DNA of 12,645 nt from DATGIQ01 sp035295665. GTDB lineage: Bacteria; Planctomycetota; Planctomycetia; Gemmatales; Gemmataceae. A model generated the notes under the pieces. It did no database searches. It was not told where the DNA came from and saw nothing but the letters and a program-made list of their open reading frames with translations. The stretch is taken from contig DATGIQ010000219.1 in NCBI GenBank assembly GCA_035295665.1, positions 1 to 12,645 on the forward strand, given 5' to 3'. This document shows, one piece after another, positions 1 to 10,521 of this stretch. A program made the position numbers and the translations under genes. Position 1 is the first letter of the stretch; each line of letters begins with the position of its first letter.

Positions 1-1
1 C

Positions 2-548
2 TACGAGTTCACCGCCGGAGTCCCGGCAACGTCCCAGCCGGACTGGCCCAGCAACAGCTCCCTTTGCCGAAAACCGGATGTTTTCAATTTGCTGGTATTT
101 GCACATCCGCGTTGCCCTTGTACCAGGGCCACTATTCGGGAGTTGGCCATGGTGATGGCGCAGTGCTCCGATCGCATTGTCACGCAAATGCTCTTCCTCG
201 AACCGGCCCAGGCCCCCGCAGGGTGGGCCGAAACAGACCTTTGGCACACGGCTGCGGCAATCCCTAGAGTCACCGTCGCCCGTGATCCAGCCGGCCTTCA
301 TGCGCAATGCTTCGGGGTGCGAACCTCTGGTCAGGTGCTTCTCTATGACGGCCACGGACACCTGCGGTTTCGTGGCGGCATTACCCTCTCGCGGGGACAT
401 GAGGGCGCCAATTTCGGCAGACAGGCGATCTACGACATCGTATTCGCAGATACCCACCAGTTCGTTGAAAGTCCTGTGTTCGGTTGCTCGCTTTTCGATC
501 CGTCGCCACGGGCTCAACCGGAGCGGCCATCCCAACCGGAGGCAAGCC

Positions 549-556
<8 letters not shown>
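2..556 (+). CDS. RedB-like thioredoxin-fold protein, 5' end outside window
   Basis: The frame is open from the first full codon at base 2 to a TGA at 554-556, so the start lies upstream; 184 residues are visible. The hydrophobic strand LLVFAHP is followed by RCPCTRATIREL, a CxC redox motif (Cys at 113 and 119) at the start of a helix, as in the thioredoxin-fold proteins that planctomycete annotation calls RedB. Further along are LWHTAAAIP, FGVRTSGQVLLYD and FRGGITLSRGHEG, which are family-typical strands, and a late third cysteine in VFGCSLFDP. The role is probably thiol/disulfide chemistry in or outside the membrane; the substrate is unknown. An N-terminal membrane anchor, usual in this family, would fall outside the window. 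The stop overlaps the start of the downstream sensor kinase (ATGAGTGA), so the two are likely translationally coupled. A later TTG at 89 is not a credible start because conserved sequence precedes it. The family name is from memory of the motif pattern. Confidence 0.82.
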
Positions 557-2806
<2,250 letters not shown>

Positions 2807-2810
<4 letters not shown>

Positions 2811-4738
2811 TCCAGACTCCTTACCCCAATGCCAAGATTCTGCTCGTCGATGATCAGGACGCGAACCTTCGTCTGTTGGAGCGCATCCTGCGGCAAGGCG
2901 GCTATAGCTGTTCCCGCAGCCTCAGCGATTCGCGGCAAACGCTCTCGGTATGCCGGGAGTTTTCGCCGGACCTGATCTTACTCGACCTGATGATGCCGCA
3001 CCTGGATGGCGTGGCGGTCATCAAGCAGCTCGAACCTCTGACGCAGGGAACTTATTTGCCCATCCTGATCCTGACGGCCGACGTGGCCGCAGAATCCAAA
3101 TGGCGGGCGCTGGCGGCGGGAGCGAAGGACTTCCTGACCAAGCCGCTCGACGCCGTCGACGTGCTCTTGCGGATCAAGAACCATTTGGAAACGCGGTCCG
3201 TGTACCAGCAGCTCCAGCAATGGGCCGACCGGCGGATCCAAGAACAGGCCGACCTCCTCGACCAGGCCAATGATGCGATCCTGGTTACGAATCCGGACGA
3301 TCGCATCCGGTATTGGAACCGGGGTGCAGAGCGCCTCTATGGATGGACGGCCGAGGAAGTGTTGGGCGAAGATGCCGGATCCCTCTTGGGCGGACGGCCG
3401 ATGCCCGATCAGGAGGAAGCCAAGCAGAAAATGGCGGCGGACGGGAACTGGACGGGAGAGCTTCGCCAGGTGACGCGGGAGGGACGGCATATCGTTGTCG
3501 CCAGCCGCTGGACCCAGGTGCGCGATGAGGAAGGCACTGCCAAGGGGCAGCTGATCATCAACACCGATATCACCGCGAAAAAGGAACTGGAGGTGCAGCT
3601 CGCGCAGGCTCAGCGCCTGGAAGCAATTGGCGTGCTCGCCGGTGGGGTGGCCCATGACTTCAATAATTTGTTGACCATCATCATCGGTTACAGCGAGATG
3701 GCTCTTGGGGGGCTGTCCACGGAGGCTCCGACGCATGGCCTCGTTCAGGAAATCCGCAAAGCGGGCCAATGTGCCGCCACTCTGACGCGCCAGCTGTTGG
3801 CTTTCAGCCGCCGACAGGTGTTGGCCCCGGTTGTCCTGGACCTGAACGCCTTGGTACAGGAAACCGAGAAGATGCTCGGACGTCTCATCGGCGAAGATAT
3901 CCTTTTGTCCACCCAGCTCGACCCGGACCTGAAGCGCGTGAAAGCCGACCCGGGACAGATCGAACAAGTCCTCATGAATCTCGTGGTCAATGCTCGGGAC
4001 GCCATGCCCACCGGCGGTCAGCTTACGATCTCGACGCGGAACGCCGAGGTGGATGGAACCCTCGGACGCCGCTCGGGAGATCGGCAACGGGGCCCCCATG
4101 TCGCGCTGATGGTCCGCGACACCGGTTGCGGAATGGACGAAGCCACGCAGGCCCGAATCTTTGAGCCCTTCTTCACTACCAAAGCACTTGGCAAAGGGAC
4201 CGGGCTCGGCCTTGCAACGGTGTACGGAATCGTGAAGCAAAGCGGTGGATTCATCGAAGTGACCAGCCAACGCGGACAGGGCGCGACCTTCGAGCTTTAT
4301 CTGCCGGCGCTGATGTCGGAGGCGGCCCCCGAGAGGCCGTCCCAAGCAGGACAGCTGCTGCTCCCGCACGGTACAGGAACCTTGCTGCTCGTGGAAGATG
4401 AAGACAGGCTGCGCTCGCTGGAGAGTTACGTGTTGCGGTCGGCCGGGTATACGGTGCTCGAGGCGCGCGACGGCGAGGAGGCATTGCAGGTTTGCGAGCA
4501 CCACCTGGGCGAGCTCGACCTGCTCGTGACCGACGTGGTCATGCCCAAGATGAGCGGACGCCAGTTGGCCGAGAAGGTAGCGGTGCTCCGCCCCGGCCTT
4601 CGCATACTCTACATGTCCGGTTACACCGATGATACGATGGTGCGCCACGGTGTGTCGGAAGCAACGCTGGCCTTCCTGCAGAAACCATTTACTCCATCCG
4701 TGCTAGTCCGCAAAATCCATGAGATGCTTGGCCAGTAG
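2807..4738 (+). CDS. Hybrid histidine kinase, REC-PAS-HisKA-HATPase-REC, probably soluble
   Basis: 643 residues. The start is GTG at 2807, overlapping the previous stop (GTGA); AAGGA at 2791-2795 is a rather distant ribosome site, fitting translational coupling. Domains in order: receiver 1 (D15-D16, phospho-acceptor D60, TKP lysine K112); PAS (about 148-263, AILVTNPDDRIRYWN); HisKA with GGVAHDFNNLL (H283), the DFNN class also seen in CckA-like kinases; HATPase with NLVVNARDAM (N395), DTGCGMD (D438), FEPFFTTK and GTGLGLATVYG (from 464); receiver 2 (E530-D531, phospho-acceptor D576, K626 in LQKPF). No membrane segment is visible. Receiver 1 is probably the input from the membrane kinase encoded just upstream, so the pair could form a phosphorelay. 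No DNA-binding or other output domain is present, so the final target must be encoded elsewhere. All catalytic residues look intact. Confidence 0.93.
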
Positions 4739-4877
4739 CCGCGGGGCATGGTGGCCTTCCAAGGCCGAAACGGTTGCCCAGACCCTTACTTCCAGTCTAT
4801 TCCCGCGGTTGTTTCCTCCCACCGTTGACTGACAAGACGCCGTCTGCCTTTAGCTTCACGGGAGTCCTCCTGAACCA
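4739..4877. other. Intergenic gap between convergent genes
   Basis: This gap separates the stop of the plus-strand kinase operon from the stop of the minus-strand M1 peptidase. It holds one small inverted repeat, GGCCTT-CC-AAGGCC at 4753-4766. As RNA that gives only about a 5-bp stem with a 4-base loop and no T-run follows on either strand, so I do not call a terminator. Nothing else is seen. Confidence 0.6.
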
Positions 4878-7538
4878 TTATTGCCCTTTCTTCTCAAGAT
4901 GCTCGTAGCGGTTCAAGCGTTCCTGCAACGCCGTCTGTTCATTGCGTAGGCGAGTCAGTTCTTCCCGGAGGCGGGTCAGCTCCACGGGCGCGGGCGCATT
5001 GCTGCGGATCTGTTCACCGGCTCGCTTGGCCAATTCGCGGACGCGCTCATCCGGATCATGCAGGCTGAGAGCGGCCAGCGTGGTCAGAGCCGGCGAAGCG
5101 GAGCGGCCCAGGTCGCGCAAGGCGGAGACCGCAGCCATCCGGAGGCGCCGACCTTCGCCCTCCAGGCAACCGGTGATCGCGGTCACCATCTGCCGCCGCT
5201 GCTCGTCCGTCGGATTGGCCGTCTGTGCCAATCGGACCAATCCTTGGAGAGCTGCGGCCCGGCATTCGCGCGGTTTGCCGCGCTTCGTCCAGGCGATCAG
5301 TGCGTCCAGGCCGGAAAAATCCTGAACCGTGCTCAACCCGTACAGGGCCGCGCTACGGATCGTTTCTCGGTGCGACGATTTGGCCAGCCACGGCAGCATG
5401 ACGACCACGGTATCCGGCTGCTCAAGGTTTGCATACGCAGTCAGGGCCGCCGACTCGACGTAGTAGCCCGGATCACCTTTTTCGAGCAAGGCTTTCAAGG
5501 CGACGGCAACCTTCTGGTCGCGAGGGAATTTGCCGAGTCCATCGGCACAGGCGCGGCGCACCTTGGGATGGGCCAGTTGTAGGCCGGCGATCAGCGCATC
5601 GCGGCAAATCGGTCCGCCGGATTCGCTTAACGCCGCGGCAATCTCCACCTGCACGCCCCAGAATTTTTCGCGGGTCAAGGCCGCGGCCAGGCGCTCTTGT
5701 TCGCTCGGGACTTTCGACTGGGCAAAATGCCGGGCGGCCCGGAGACGCGCGCCGGCCGTCGTGCCGTCCTGGAGCTGGTTCTGCCACAAATCACGTCCTT
5801 TGTTTTCCTGAATCTCTGCCAGCACCGCCAGTTCGGGATCCATCTCGATGAGCGTTGGCCGGCTCGGCAACGGCACGAAGAAGGTATGCTCTTTGTCCGT
5901 GATCTCCTGTTGTAGCACGATTGGTTGAGATGCTGGCGGACAACGGAAGCGGAAGGTGAGCGGAAAGTGAAACGCCTCTCCCGCCTGGGTTTGCTTTACC
6001 ACAATCCGGGCTTGCTTCGTATCCGCCAAGAATTCCGTCGTGATGTCGAGCCCTGGATTTCCCGGACGCTCAGTCCAATCGTAGAAAAAGCGTTCCAGAT
6101 CACGGCCAGACTCCCGTTCCATTGTCCGGCGGAAGTCGACCGTCTCGGCACTGCGCAGCCGTTGTTCCGTGCCGTAGTGTTGGATCCCTTTCCAAAACGC
6201 TTCCTCGCCGAGCCGGTGGCGTAGCATGTGCAAGACCCATGCCCCCTTGGGATAAGCCCGGCCATCGAACATGGAGGACGGCGTCGGATAACGACGATCG
6301 ACGATCGGACGCGTTTTTCCCTCACGAATGGCGCGACTGGACTTTAGCCAAACGTTATAGGCGTATTCGTCGGCTCCCTTGCTGTGCTCATCCCAGAGGG
6401 CTTCGGCATAGGAAGCGAACCCCTCGTTCAACCAGGTGTGCGCCCAGTCCCGGCAAGTAACCATATCGCCCCACCATTGATGGGCCAGCTCGTGAGCGAT
6501 GAGGCTATCCGGTGAGCTATCCAGCAGGGCACGCTGATCGTGCAACGCGGATTCGGTCAGTGTGGTTGCACTCGTGTTTTCCTGGCCCCCGGCAATGAAC
6601 TGTTCGACGACGACTTGGGCGTATTTGTCCCACGGGTAATGGATGCCGAATCGTTTGCTGAAAAACTCCAGCATTTCTCGCGTCCGTCCAAACGTGCCGG
6701 CAACCAGATCCTTGCGGCCTTTCGGCACGTAATAGAGGACGGGCAGACGGTCCCATTCTTCCGCAACAACATCGAATTGTCCGACCACCATGCTGATCAG
6801 GTAAGACACATGTGGCTTGTCCTGGAGCCAATGGAAGGTCACGGTTTTCTCCGCCGGGTTAGCCTGCCGACGGACCAGCCTGCCATTGGACAAGACCTCA
6901 AAGCCCTCCGCGACGGTAACAACGAGTTCCGTCGTTTGCCGCTGGTTCGGCTGATCGAGGCAAGGAATCCAGTGCCGGTTATCGGTCGGTTCGCCGTGAC
7001 TCCAAACGGTGAGCGGCACCTCGGGCTCCGCGGCAGACGGACCGAAGAAGTAAAGTCCCGCCTTGGGTTCGCGGATGCGGTAATCAATGGCCAGCTCAGC
7101 GCTCTGGTTGGCCGGCCAGGACGGTTCGAGATCGATGATTAATTTCTTGCCGTCGTTGGTGAATCGAACTGGTTGCCGGTCGCCGTTCAGCACCGTGACG
7201 CTCTTGACTTCGAAATCCACGGCGTCGAGGCTGATGTTTGTCAGCGGCCGAAGGCTGCGGAGCTTTAGCGTCGCCCGAGCCTCGATGCTCTTCTTGGGCA
7301 GGTCGACTTTCAAATCAAGGCGGATGTGCTGGATATCAATGGGCCGCTCACCAGCGGTGCGAAGCGGTTCAAGGACAGGGGCCGCTGCTGGATTGGCCGG
7401 AGTTTCGGCAGCCGGCGCCGGCGGTGTCGCCGCCGCCCCGCCCCGGCGACCGCGCGCCTGTCCCCAGGCGGCCGATTCGAGTTGTGGAACGACGGTGATC
7501 AAGAGCACGTAGAGGAGCAGTCCGGACAAGCGACGCAT
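4878..7538 (-). CDS. Secreted M1-family zinc aminopeptidase with HEAT repeats
   Basis: 886 residues from the ATG at 7538. That start is preferred over upstream in-frame starts up to 7634 because it begins a good signal peptide (MRRLSGLLLYVLLI, probable cleavage near AWGQA, residues 24-28) and has GGAG (7550-7547 on this strand) 8 bases upstream. An Ala/Pro-rich linker follows. The catalytic core has GGQEN (317-321, in place of the usual GxMEN), HELAH (zinc ligands H349 and H353, base E350), the third ligand E372 in NEGFASY exactly 18 residues after H353, and catalytic Tyr429 in YPKGAW. Residues from about 600 to 845 look like HEAT-type helical pairs, followed by a leucine-heptad coiled coil at 851-886. 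It should remove N-terminal residues from peptides outside the cytoplasm, i.e. peptide scavenging. It may be co-transcribed with the small lipoprotein gene 112 bases upstream on the same strand. Catalytic residues look intact. Confidence 0.92.
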   Translation of the reverse strand: MRRLSGLLLYVLLITVVPQLESAAWGQARGRRGGAAATPPAPAAETPANPAAAPVLEPLRTAGERPIDIQHIRLDLKVDLPKKSIEARATLKLRSLRPLTNISLDAVDFEVKSVTVLNGDRQPVRFTNDGKKLIIDLEPSWPANQSAELAIDYRIREPKAGLYFFGPSAAEPEVPLTVWSHGEPTDNRHWIPCLDQPNQRQTTELVVTVAEGFEVLSNGRLVRRQANPAEKTVTFHWLQDKPHVSYLISMVVGQFDVVAEEWDRLPVLYYVPKGRKDLVAGTFGRTREMLEFFSKRFGIHYPWDKYAQVVVEQFIAGGQENTSATTLTESALHDQRALLDSSPDSLIAHELAHQWWGDMVTCRDWAHTWLNEGFASYAEALWDEHSKGADEYAYNVWLKSSRAIREGKTRPIVDRRYPTPSSMFDGRAYPKGAWVLHMLRHRLGEEAFWKGIQHYGTEQRLRSAETVDFRRTMERESGRDLERFFYDWTERPGNPGLDITTEFLADTKQARIVVKQTQAGEAFHFPLTFRFRCPPASQPIVLQQEITDKEHTFFVPLPSRPTLIEMDPELAVLAEIQENKGRDLWQNQLQDGTTAGARLRAARHFAQSKVPSEQERLAAALTREKFWGVQVEIAAALSESGGPICRDALIAGLQLAHPKVRRACADGLGKFPRDQKVAVALKALLEKGDPGYYVESAALTAYANLEQPDTVVVMLPWLAKSSHRETIRSAALYGLSTVQDFSGLDALIAWTKRGKPRECRAAALQGLVRLAQTANPTDEQRRQMVTAITGCLEGEGRRLRMAAVSALRDLGRSASPALTTLAALSLHDPDERVRELAKRAGEQIRSNAPAPVELTRLREELTRLRNEQTALQERLNRYEHLEKKGQ

Positions 7539-7650
7539 GAGGGAATCTCCACAAAAACGACATTTGCGAATGCGCAGACTCTTCGAGAACGCAACAGGCA
7601 GCGGCGATGAGGAGTCCGTATCCATGTTCACCATCTCTTGACGCAGTTGA

Positions 7651-7881
7651 TTATTCTAGCTTGATCCGGTGCGCGGGGGAGTCGGGCCGGGATTCGTCGG
7701 AGAGTGGGCGATTAAACCATTCTTGATGGAGGATCTGCTGAAATTGCAGTTCACGGAGCGTATCCGTAGTCTTTACGGTGTCTCTCCACGGATCGCCCTG
7801 GGCGCTCGAGCAGCCGCTCAGAGTGGAAAGAAGACCGAGCACCAGCAGAAACCAACGACGAGGTGGGAAATGCCATCCCAT
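7651..7881 (-). CDS. Small putative lipoprotein (76 residues)
   Basis: The protein begins MGWHFPPRRW, then a hydrophobic stretch FLLVLGLLST and the lipobox LSGC (Cys24), a standard lipoprotein signal. The mature part is only 53 residues, charged and hydrophilic, with no domain that I recognise. The frame stays open upstream to 8046, but that part is antisense to the EamA gene and looks non-coding, so the ATG at 7881 is taken. I see no strong ribosome site before it. The start lies 12 bases inside the 5' end of the divergent EamA gene. It precedes the M1 peptidase on the same strand and may share its transcript. Function unknown. Confidence 0.65.
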   Translation of the reverse strand: MGWHFPPRRWFLLVLGLLSTLSGCSSAQGDPWRDTVKTTDTLRELQFQQILHQEWFNRPLSDESRPDSPAHRIKLE

Positions 7882-8301
7882 GACTGGCTCATTTGGGCAC
7901 TGATCTCGGCTGTGTTCGCGGCCCTCACGGCAATCTTTGCCAAAGTAGGTCTTGGCGGGATCGACGCGGACTTCGCCACGCTGGTGCGCACCGTCGTCAT
8001 CGTCCTCGTGCTCGCTGTTTTTGTTGTCGCCGCGGGAAAATGGCACGATCCGCGGACCCTCAGCGCCAAGGCGGTGGGCTTCCTGGTACTCTCCGCGTTG
8101 GCGACAGGTGCTTCATGGGTGTGTTATTTCCGCGCGCTGAAGCTAGGTGATGCGGCCAAAGTTGCCCCGGTCGACAAATTGAGCGTGATCTTAGTGGCGA
8201 TCTTCGCGGCCGTCTTTCTCCACGAGCGCCCTTCTTTGGGCCAATGGCTAGGCATCGGCTTGGTGGGCATGGGCGTAATCATCATCAGCTTGAATCGCTG
8301 A
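7870..8301 (+). CDS. Single-unit EamA (DMT superfamily) transporter
   Basis: 143 residues with five predicted membrane helices: from WLIWALISAVFAA, LVRTVVIVLVLAV, AVGFLVLSALATGASW, KLSVILVAIFAAVF and GIGLVGMGVIIISL. The typical EamA signature is present: CYFRALKLGDAAKVAPVDKL followed by FLHE. The length equals one EamA repeat, half of a classical ten-helix DMT transporter, so it would work as a dimer, as known for short DMT members; the substrate cannot be inferred. The ATG at 7870 is preferred because GAGGTGGG lies just upstream and the transmembrane protein begins right after it; earlier in-frame starts only add sequence that reads as antisense of the lipoprotein gene. The 5' end overlaps the divergent lipoprotein gene by 12 bases. 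Confidence 0.88.
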   Translation: MPSHDWLIWALISAVFAALTAIFAKVGLGGIDADFATLVRTVVIVLVLAVFVVAAGKWHDPRTLSAKAVGFLVLSALATGASWVCYFRALKLGDAAKVAPVDKLSVILVAIFAAVFLHERPSLGQWLGIGLVGMGVIIISLNR

Positions 8302-8752
8302 TGGCCTCCCAATGCGGCCGCAGTTGCCAGCCCGCCGGCCGTCAATACCCAGTTGTCCGCTTCCCTTTCGGTGGCCATACGAGATGCGGAGCAACTGTGG
8401 CCCAACACAGTCGACCACGTCACGGCGCGGGTGCCTGCAAAGGCTGGACTCTGGTTTGCCTGGCGCTGGACTTGGGCCTACGGTTCACAGCCTGCGGCTT
8501 CGATGAGCTGCGGATCAGAGCCGTTTCGTCGAAGCATCCCTCTTCCACCAGGTTTGCGCTGTCTCGCTTGCTACGCACCAACTTCTTTGGAAGCAGAAGC
8601 CGCACGGCGCGATGCAAAACGCCGATCCATTCTGCTGCGCGAGCCCATCTTGGTAGACGAGAATAAGGATGCAGCAATGCTGGCCGCCATCGAAGGAGCA
8701 TTCCGTCCGCTCGAATTCCGCGCTTCAAAGAAGGACGAAACTGTGCAGCCGC
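8302..8752. other. Long stretch without a credible gene
   Basis: All frames here give low-complexity, Arg/Cys/Ser/Ala-rich translations with no recognisable domain, and no frame has a ribosome site with a convincing protein. A minus-strand string around 8310-8360 (DNWVLTAGGLATAAALGG) resembles a membrane segment but ends without context. The stretch is probably decayed coding DNA next to the transposase remnant; its origin is unknown. Confidence 0.5.
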
Positions 8753-8983
8753 CGGATCCTGGACGTACATGCCTTCGAGCAGGCGCTGGCCCGCTGGGTC
8801 GCCTCCCGTCCGCCGGAGGGCCAAGAGAGATTGCTTTCCCTGGAAGGCAAAACCGCGCGGCAGCCGGGACGGGAAGTGCCCCGCCAACACTTGGTCGCCG
8901 CCTACGGCGCCGAAGCCGGGACGGTGCTGGGCCAGGTCCGAGTCGATCCCAAGACCAACGAGCACAAGGCCGCCCTGAGGTTG
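8753..8983 (+). pseudogene. Remnant of an ISAs1-family transposase
   Basis: About 77 codons in one frame match the internal part of ISAs1-type DDE transposases: RILDVHAFEQALARWVASRP, then LLSLEGKTARQ, then QHLVAAYGAEAGTVLGQVRV and DPKTNEHKAALRL. In the family these blocks are LDxxAFExAL, LSLDGKTxR, HLVAAY, VLAQxRVxxKTNE and HKAALRLL. The homology ends at TTG 8981 and the following codons (WEIAFAKPS) do not continue the family. The N-terminal domain and the catalytic C-terminal half are missing. The first catalytic Asp of DGKT is Glu here. It is a dead fragment; no terminal inverted repeats or target duplications could be paired by eye. Confidence 0.75.
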
Positions 8984-9182
8984 TGGGAAATCGCCTTTGC
9001 CAAGCCCTCCGCGTTCTCGGCTTGCCTCAGCTCCAATTATCAAACCGCCCTGGGTGGTTCCAGAGAGCTAAGCGCTGGACTTTTCGGCGCCGCGTGCTAG
9101 GGTTGAACAACCCTTCTGTCTGATTCCCCCTTCAGACCGGTACCTTTTCTCGGACCCGTCCCGATCCTGTGCGGAGACGGAC
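8984..9182. other. Non-coding stretch with a small hairpin, upstream of the membrane-protein gene
   Basis: No protein-like frame continues after the transposase remnant. A perfect inverted repeat AGGGTT-GAAC-AACCCT lies at 9099-9114. As RNA it gives a 6-bp stem with a four-base loop, followed by the weakly T-rich TCTGTCTGATT. It could be a weak terminator or part of the leader of the gene at 9183; the evidence is thin. Confidence 0.4.
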
Positions 9183-10217
9183 ATGCTTGACGAGTTGCAG
9201 AATTGGTGGCAGCAGGTAACTCCAGAGATGCGCGAGGCCGGCCAGCGGGGCAGTCTCGTGTTGGCCGCTCTCATCGGCGGATATTTCCTTGGATCGATGG
9301 TGGCCCATTGGCTCCGCGCGAAGAATTTCGATGCGGCCCTCCGCCTTCCGGGTTCACCGACTCCGGCTACGGACCCGAGCCGCTGTTTCAGCGCGACGAC
9401 GGTCGCAGGTCTCCTTGTCCGGCTGACCGTCTGGGCGGGCGCCGCTTGGTGGCTGGCACGCGATTACGGGAAACCGGAGGTCGCCAGCGCCCTGGCCCTG
9501 ATCATCAATCGGGCTTGGGCGCTGGCCACTGTGCTGGTCGCAGCTCTTTCCCTGGGAAGCCTGCTCGCGGGTCGAGTTATCGATTGCCTGAAAATCGGAT
9601 CGGAAGGGTTGGCTTCTCGCAACGGGACGGCTGCGTCCCCTCGCAATTTGGCCGGCGTCGTAGCCGCGGCGGTCTATGGTCTAACCGTACTTCTGGCTCT
9701 CTTGATGGCTGCTGACTTCTTCAACTGGCCGCTGACCCGCAGCGCCGCCGACGCATTGTGGCAGCTCGCGCGGCACCTCTTGGTCGCCGGCGCTGCCTTG
9801 TTCATGGGTCATCTGGGCGCCGGATGGGCACGTGATCTCGTGATGCTCGACGCGGCCACAACCCCAGAGAAACGAATGGGGCTCTTCACCGGCCTCGGAA
9901 TCGTGGCGGTCACGACCATGCTCGCTGTGGCCGTTCTGCTGACCAGCATCGGTGTGCTTTTGGGCCTTGCAGTCTTGGCCATCCTGGCGACGATGCTATG
10001 GTTTGTGCGGCATGATCTGCCGGACATTTCGGCCGGTTTACAACTGCGCGCCAACAAGGTCCATGAGGTGTGGTTCGAGGGCGCGCCCTGGCAAGTGGCC
10101 AAGGTAGGATTGGTCTCGACCGAGGTGACCCGGGCCGGCGCGTTCCACCGAGTTCAAAATCGCGTGGTGTTGGAAGCCCGTATGCACGCGGCACCAGTAG
10201 ACGCCGGCCGGGGCTGA
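9183..10217 (+). CDS. Multi-pass membrane protein with possible MscS-like C-terminal domain
   Basis: 344 residues from the ATG at 9183, with GGAG at 9173-9176, 6 bases upstream. Seven hydrophobic segments are visible, at about 24-44, 71-91, 103-130, 157-177, 193-214, 233-255 and 257-276, with short loops. The last two are Gly/Ala-rich (TSIGVLLGLAVLAILATMLW), as in pore helices of MscS-type channels. The soluble tail (about 284-335: VHEVWFEGAPWQVAKVGL, STEV, VQNRVVLEARM) has the spacing of the small beta domain of MscS, in which a WxVxxVG turn is followed by xxVxNRxxLE. The large C-terminal vestibule of true MscS is absent. A role as a small-conductance mechanosensitive channel or an uncharacterised relative is therefore only inference. 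No stops or frame breaks are seen, in contrast to the DNA on both sides. A short reading frame follows 49 bases downstream. Confidence 0.75.
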   Translation: MLDELQNWWQQVTPEMREAGQRGSLVLAALIGGYFLGSMVAHWLRAKNFDAALRLPGSPTPATDPSRCFSATTVAGLLVRLTVWAGAAWWLARDYGKPEVASALALIINRAWALATVLVAALSLGSLLAGRVIDCLKIGSEGLASRNGTAASPRNLAGVVAAAVYGLTVLLALLMAADFFNWPLTRSAADALWQLARHLLVAGAALFMGHLGAGWARDLVMLDAATTPEKRMGLFTGLGIVAVTTMLAVAVLLTSIGVLLGLAVLAILATMLWFVRHDLPDISAGLQLRANKVHEVWFEGAPWQVAKVGLVSTEVTRAGAFHRVQNRVVLEARMHAAPVDAGRG

Positions 10218-10266
10218 TCGGCAACGAATTCGTCCGCATGCGGGGAGGGGTTCGCGGAAGCAGGCC

Positions 10267-10521
10267 ATGATGAGATCAGGCCATACGGACGAGTCGCCGC
10301 GACGCCTCGGTGTGCCGGAGCCGCGTTGGTTGCGGGTTCCGGTGTCCATCGTGCAATTTGCTGCCGTGTTTGCGGCAGTCGTCGGTGCCCTCAACTGGTT
10401 GGTGGGATTCTACGTCGATGCACTCCTGCCCGATCGAAAGACGCCCCGACTTCGGGACAGCTTTGAGCAGATAATACAGCCGAAGCCAGGTTTCCGAGCG
10501 CTCCCGGTGCCGATTGTGTAA
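10267..10521 (+). pseudogene. Short membrane-segment reading frame, probably the 5' part of a broken gene
   Basis: 84 codons from the ATG at 10267, preceded by GGAAGCAGG. The first ~58 codons look coding: a basic and acidic head, then a clear transmembrane helix VSIVQFAAVFAAVVGALNWL ending in a FYVDALLPDRK turn. From about 10440 the frame reads antisense to the J-like-domain fragment and loses protein character, ending at a TAA at 10519-10521. The simplest reading is a gene following the membrane protein at 9183 that lost its 3' end when foreign sequence was joined at about 10440-10453. It could instead be a genuine small protein with an artificial tail, or a chance frame. Family not recognised. 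Confidence 0.4.

Noticed and set aside
2978..4648. Minus-strand open frame of 556 codons opposite the second kinase
   Set aside because: It is antisense to intact REC-PAS-kinase domains, with no domain, signal peptide or ribosome site of its own.
4753..4766. Inverted repeat GGCCTT-CC-AAGGCC as a shared terminator between convergent genes
   Set aside because: The stem is too short and no T-run follows on either strand.
5058..5582. Plus-strand open frame opposite the M1 peptidase tail
   Set aside because: It is a shadow of the HEAT-repeat region; the translation has no motif and overlaps a strongly supported gene.
7539..7634. Upstream starts that would add 32 residues to the M1 peptidase
   Set aside because: They would bury the signal peptide behind a polar head; the ATG at 7538 has both a ribosome site and a proper signal sequence.
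8420..9043. Minus-strand 207-codon frame
   Set aside because: It is antisense to the transposase remnant, with no domain, and its composition matches an opposite-strand shadow.
8353..9123. Plus-strand 256-codon frame across the gene-free stretch
   Set aside because: The recognisable ISAs1 blocks are in a different frame, and this translation is Arg/Pro/Ala-rich without any motif.
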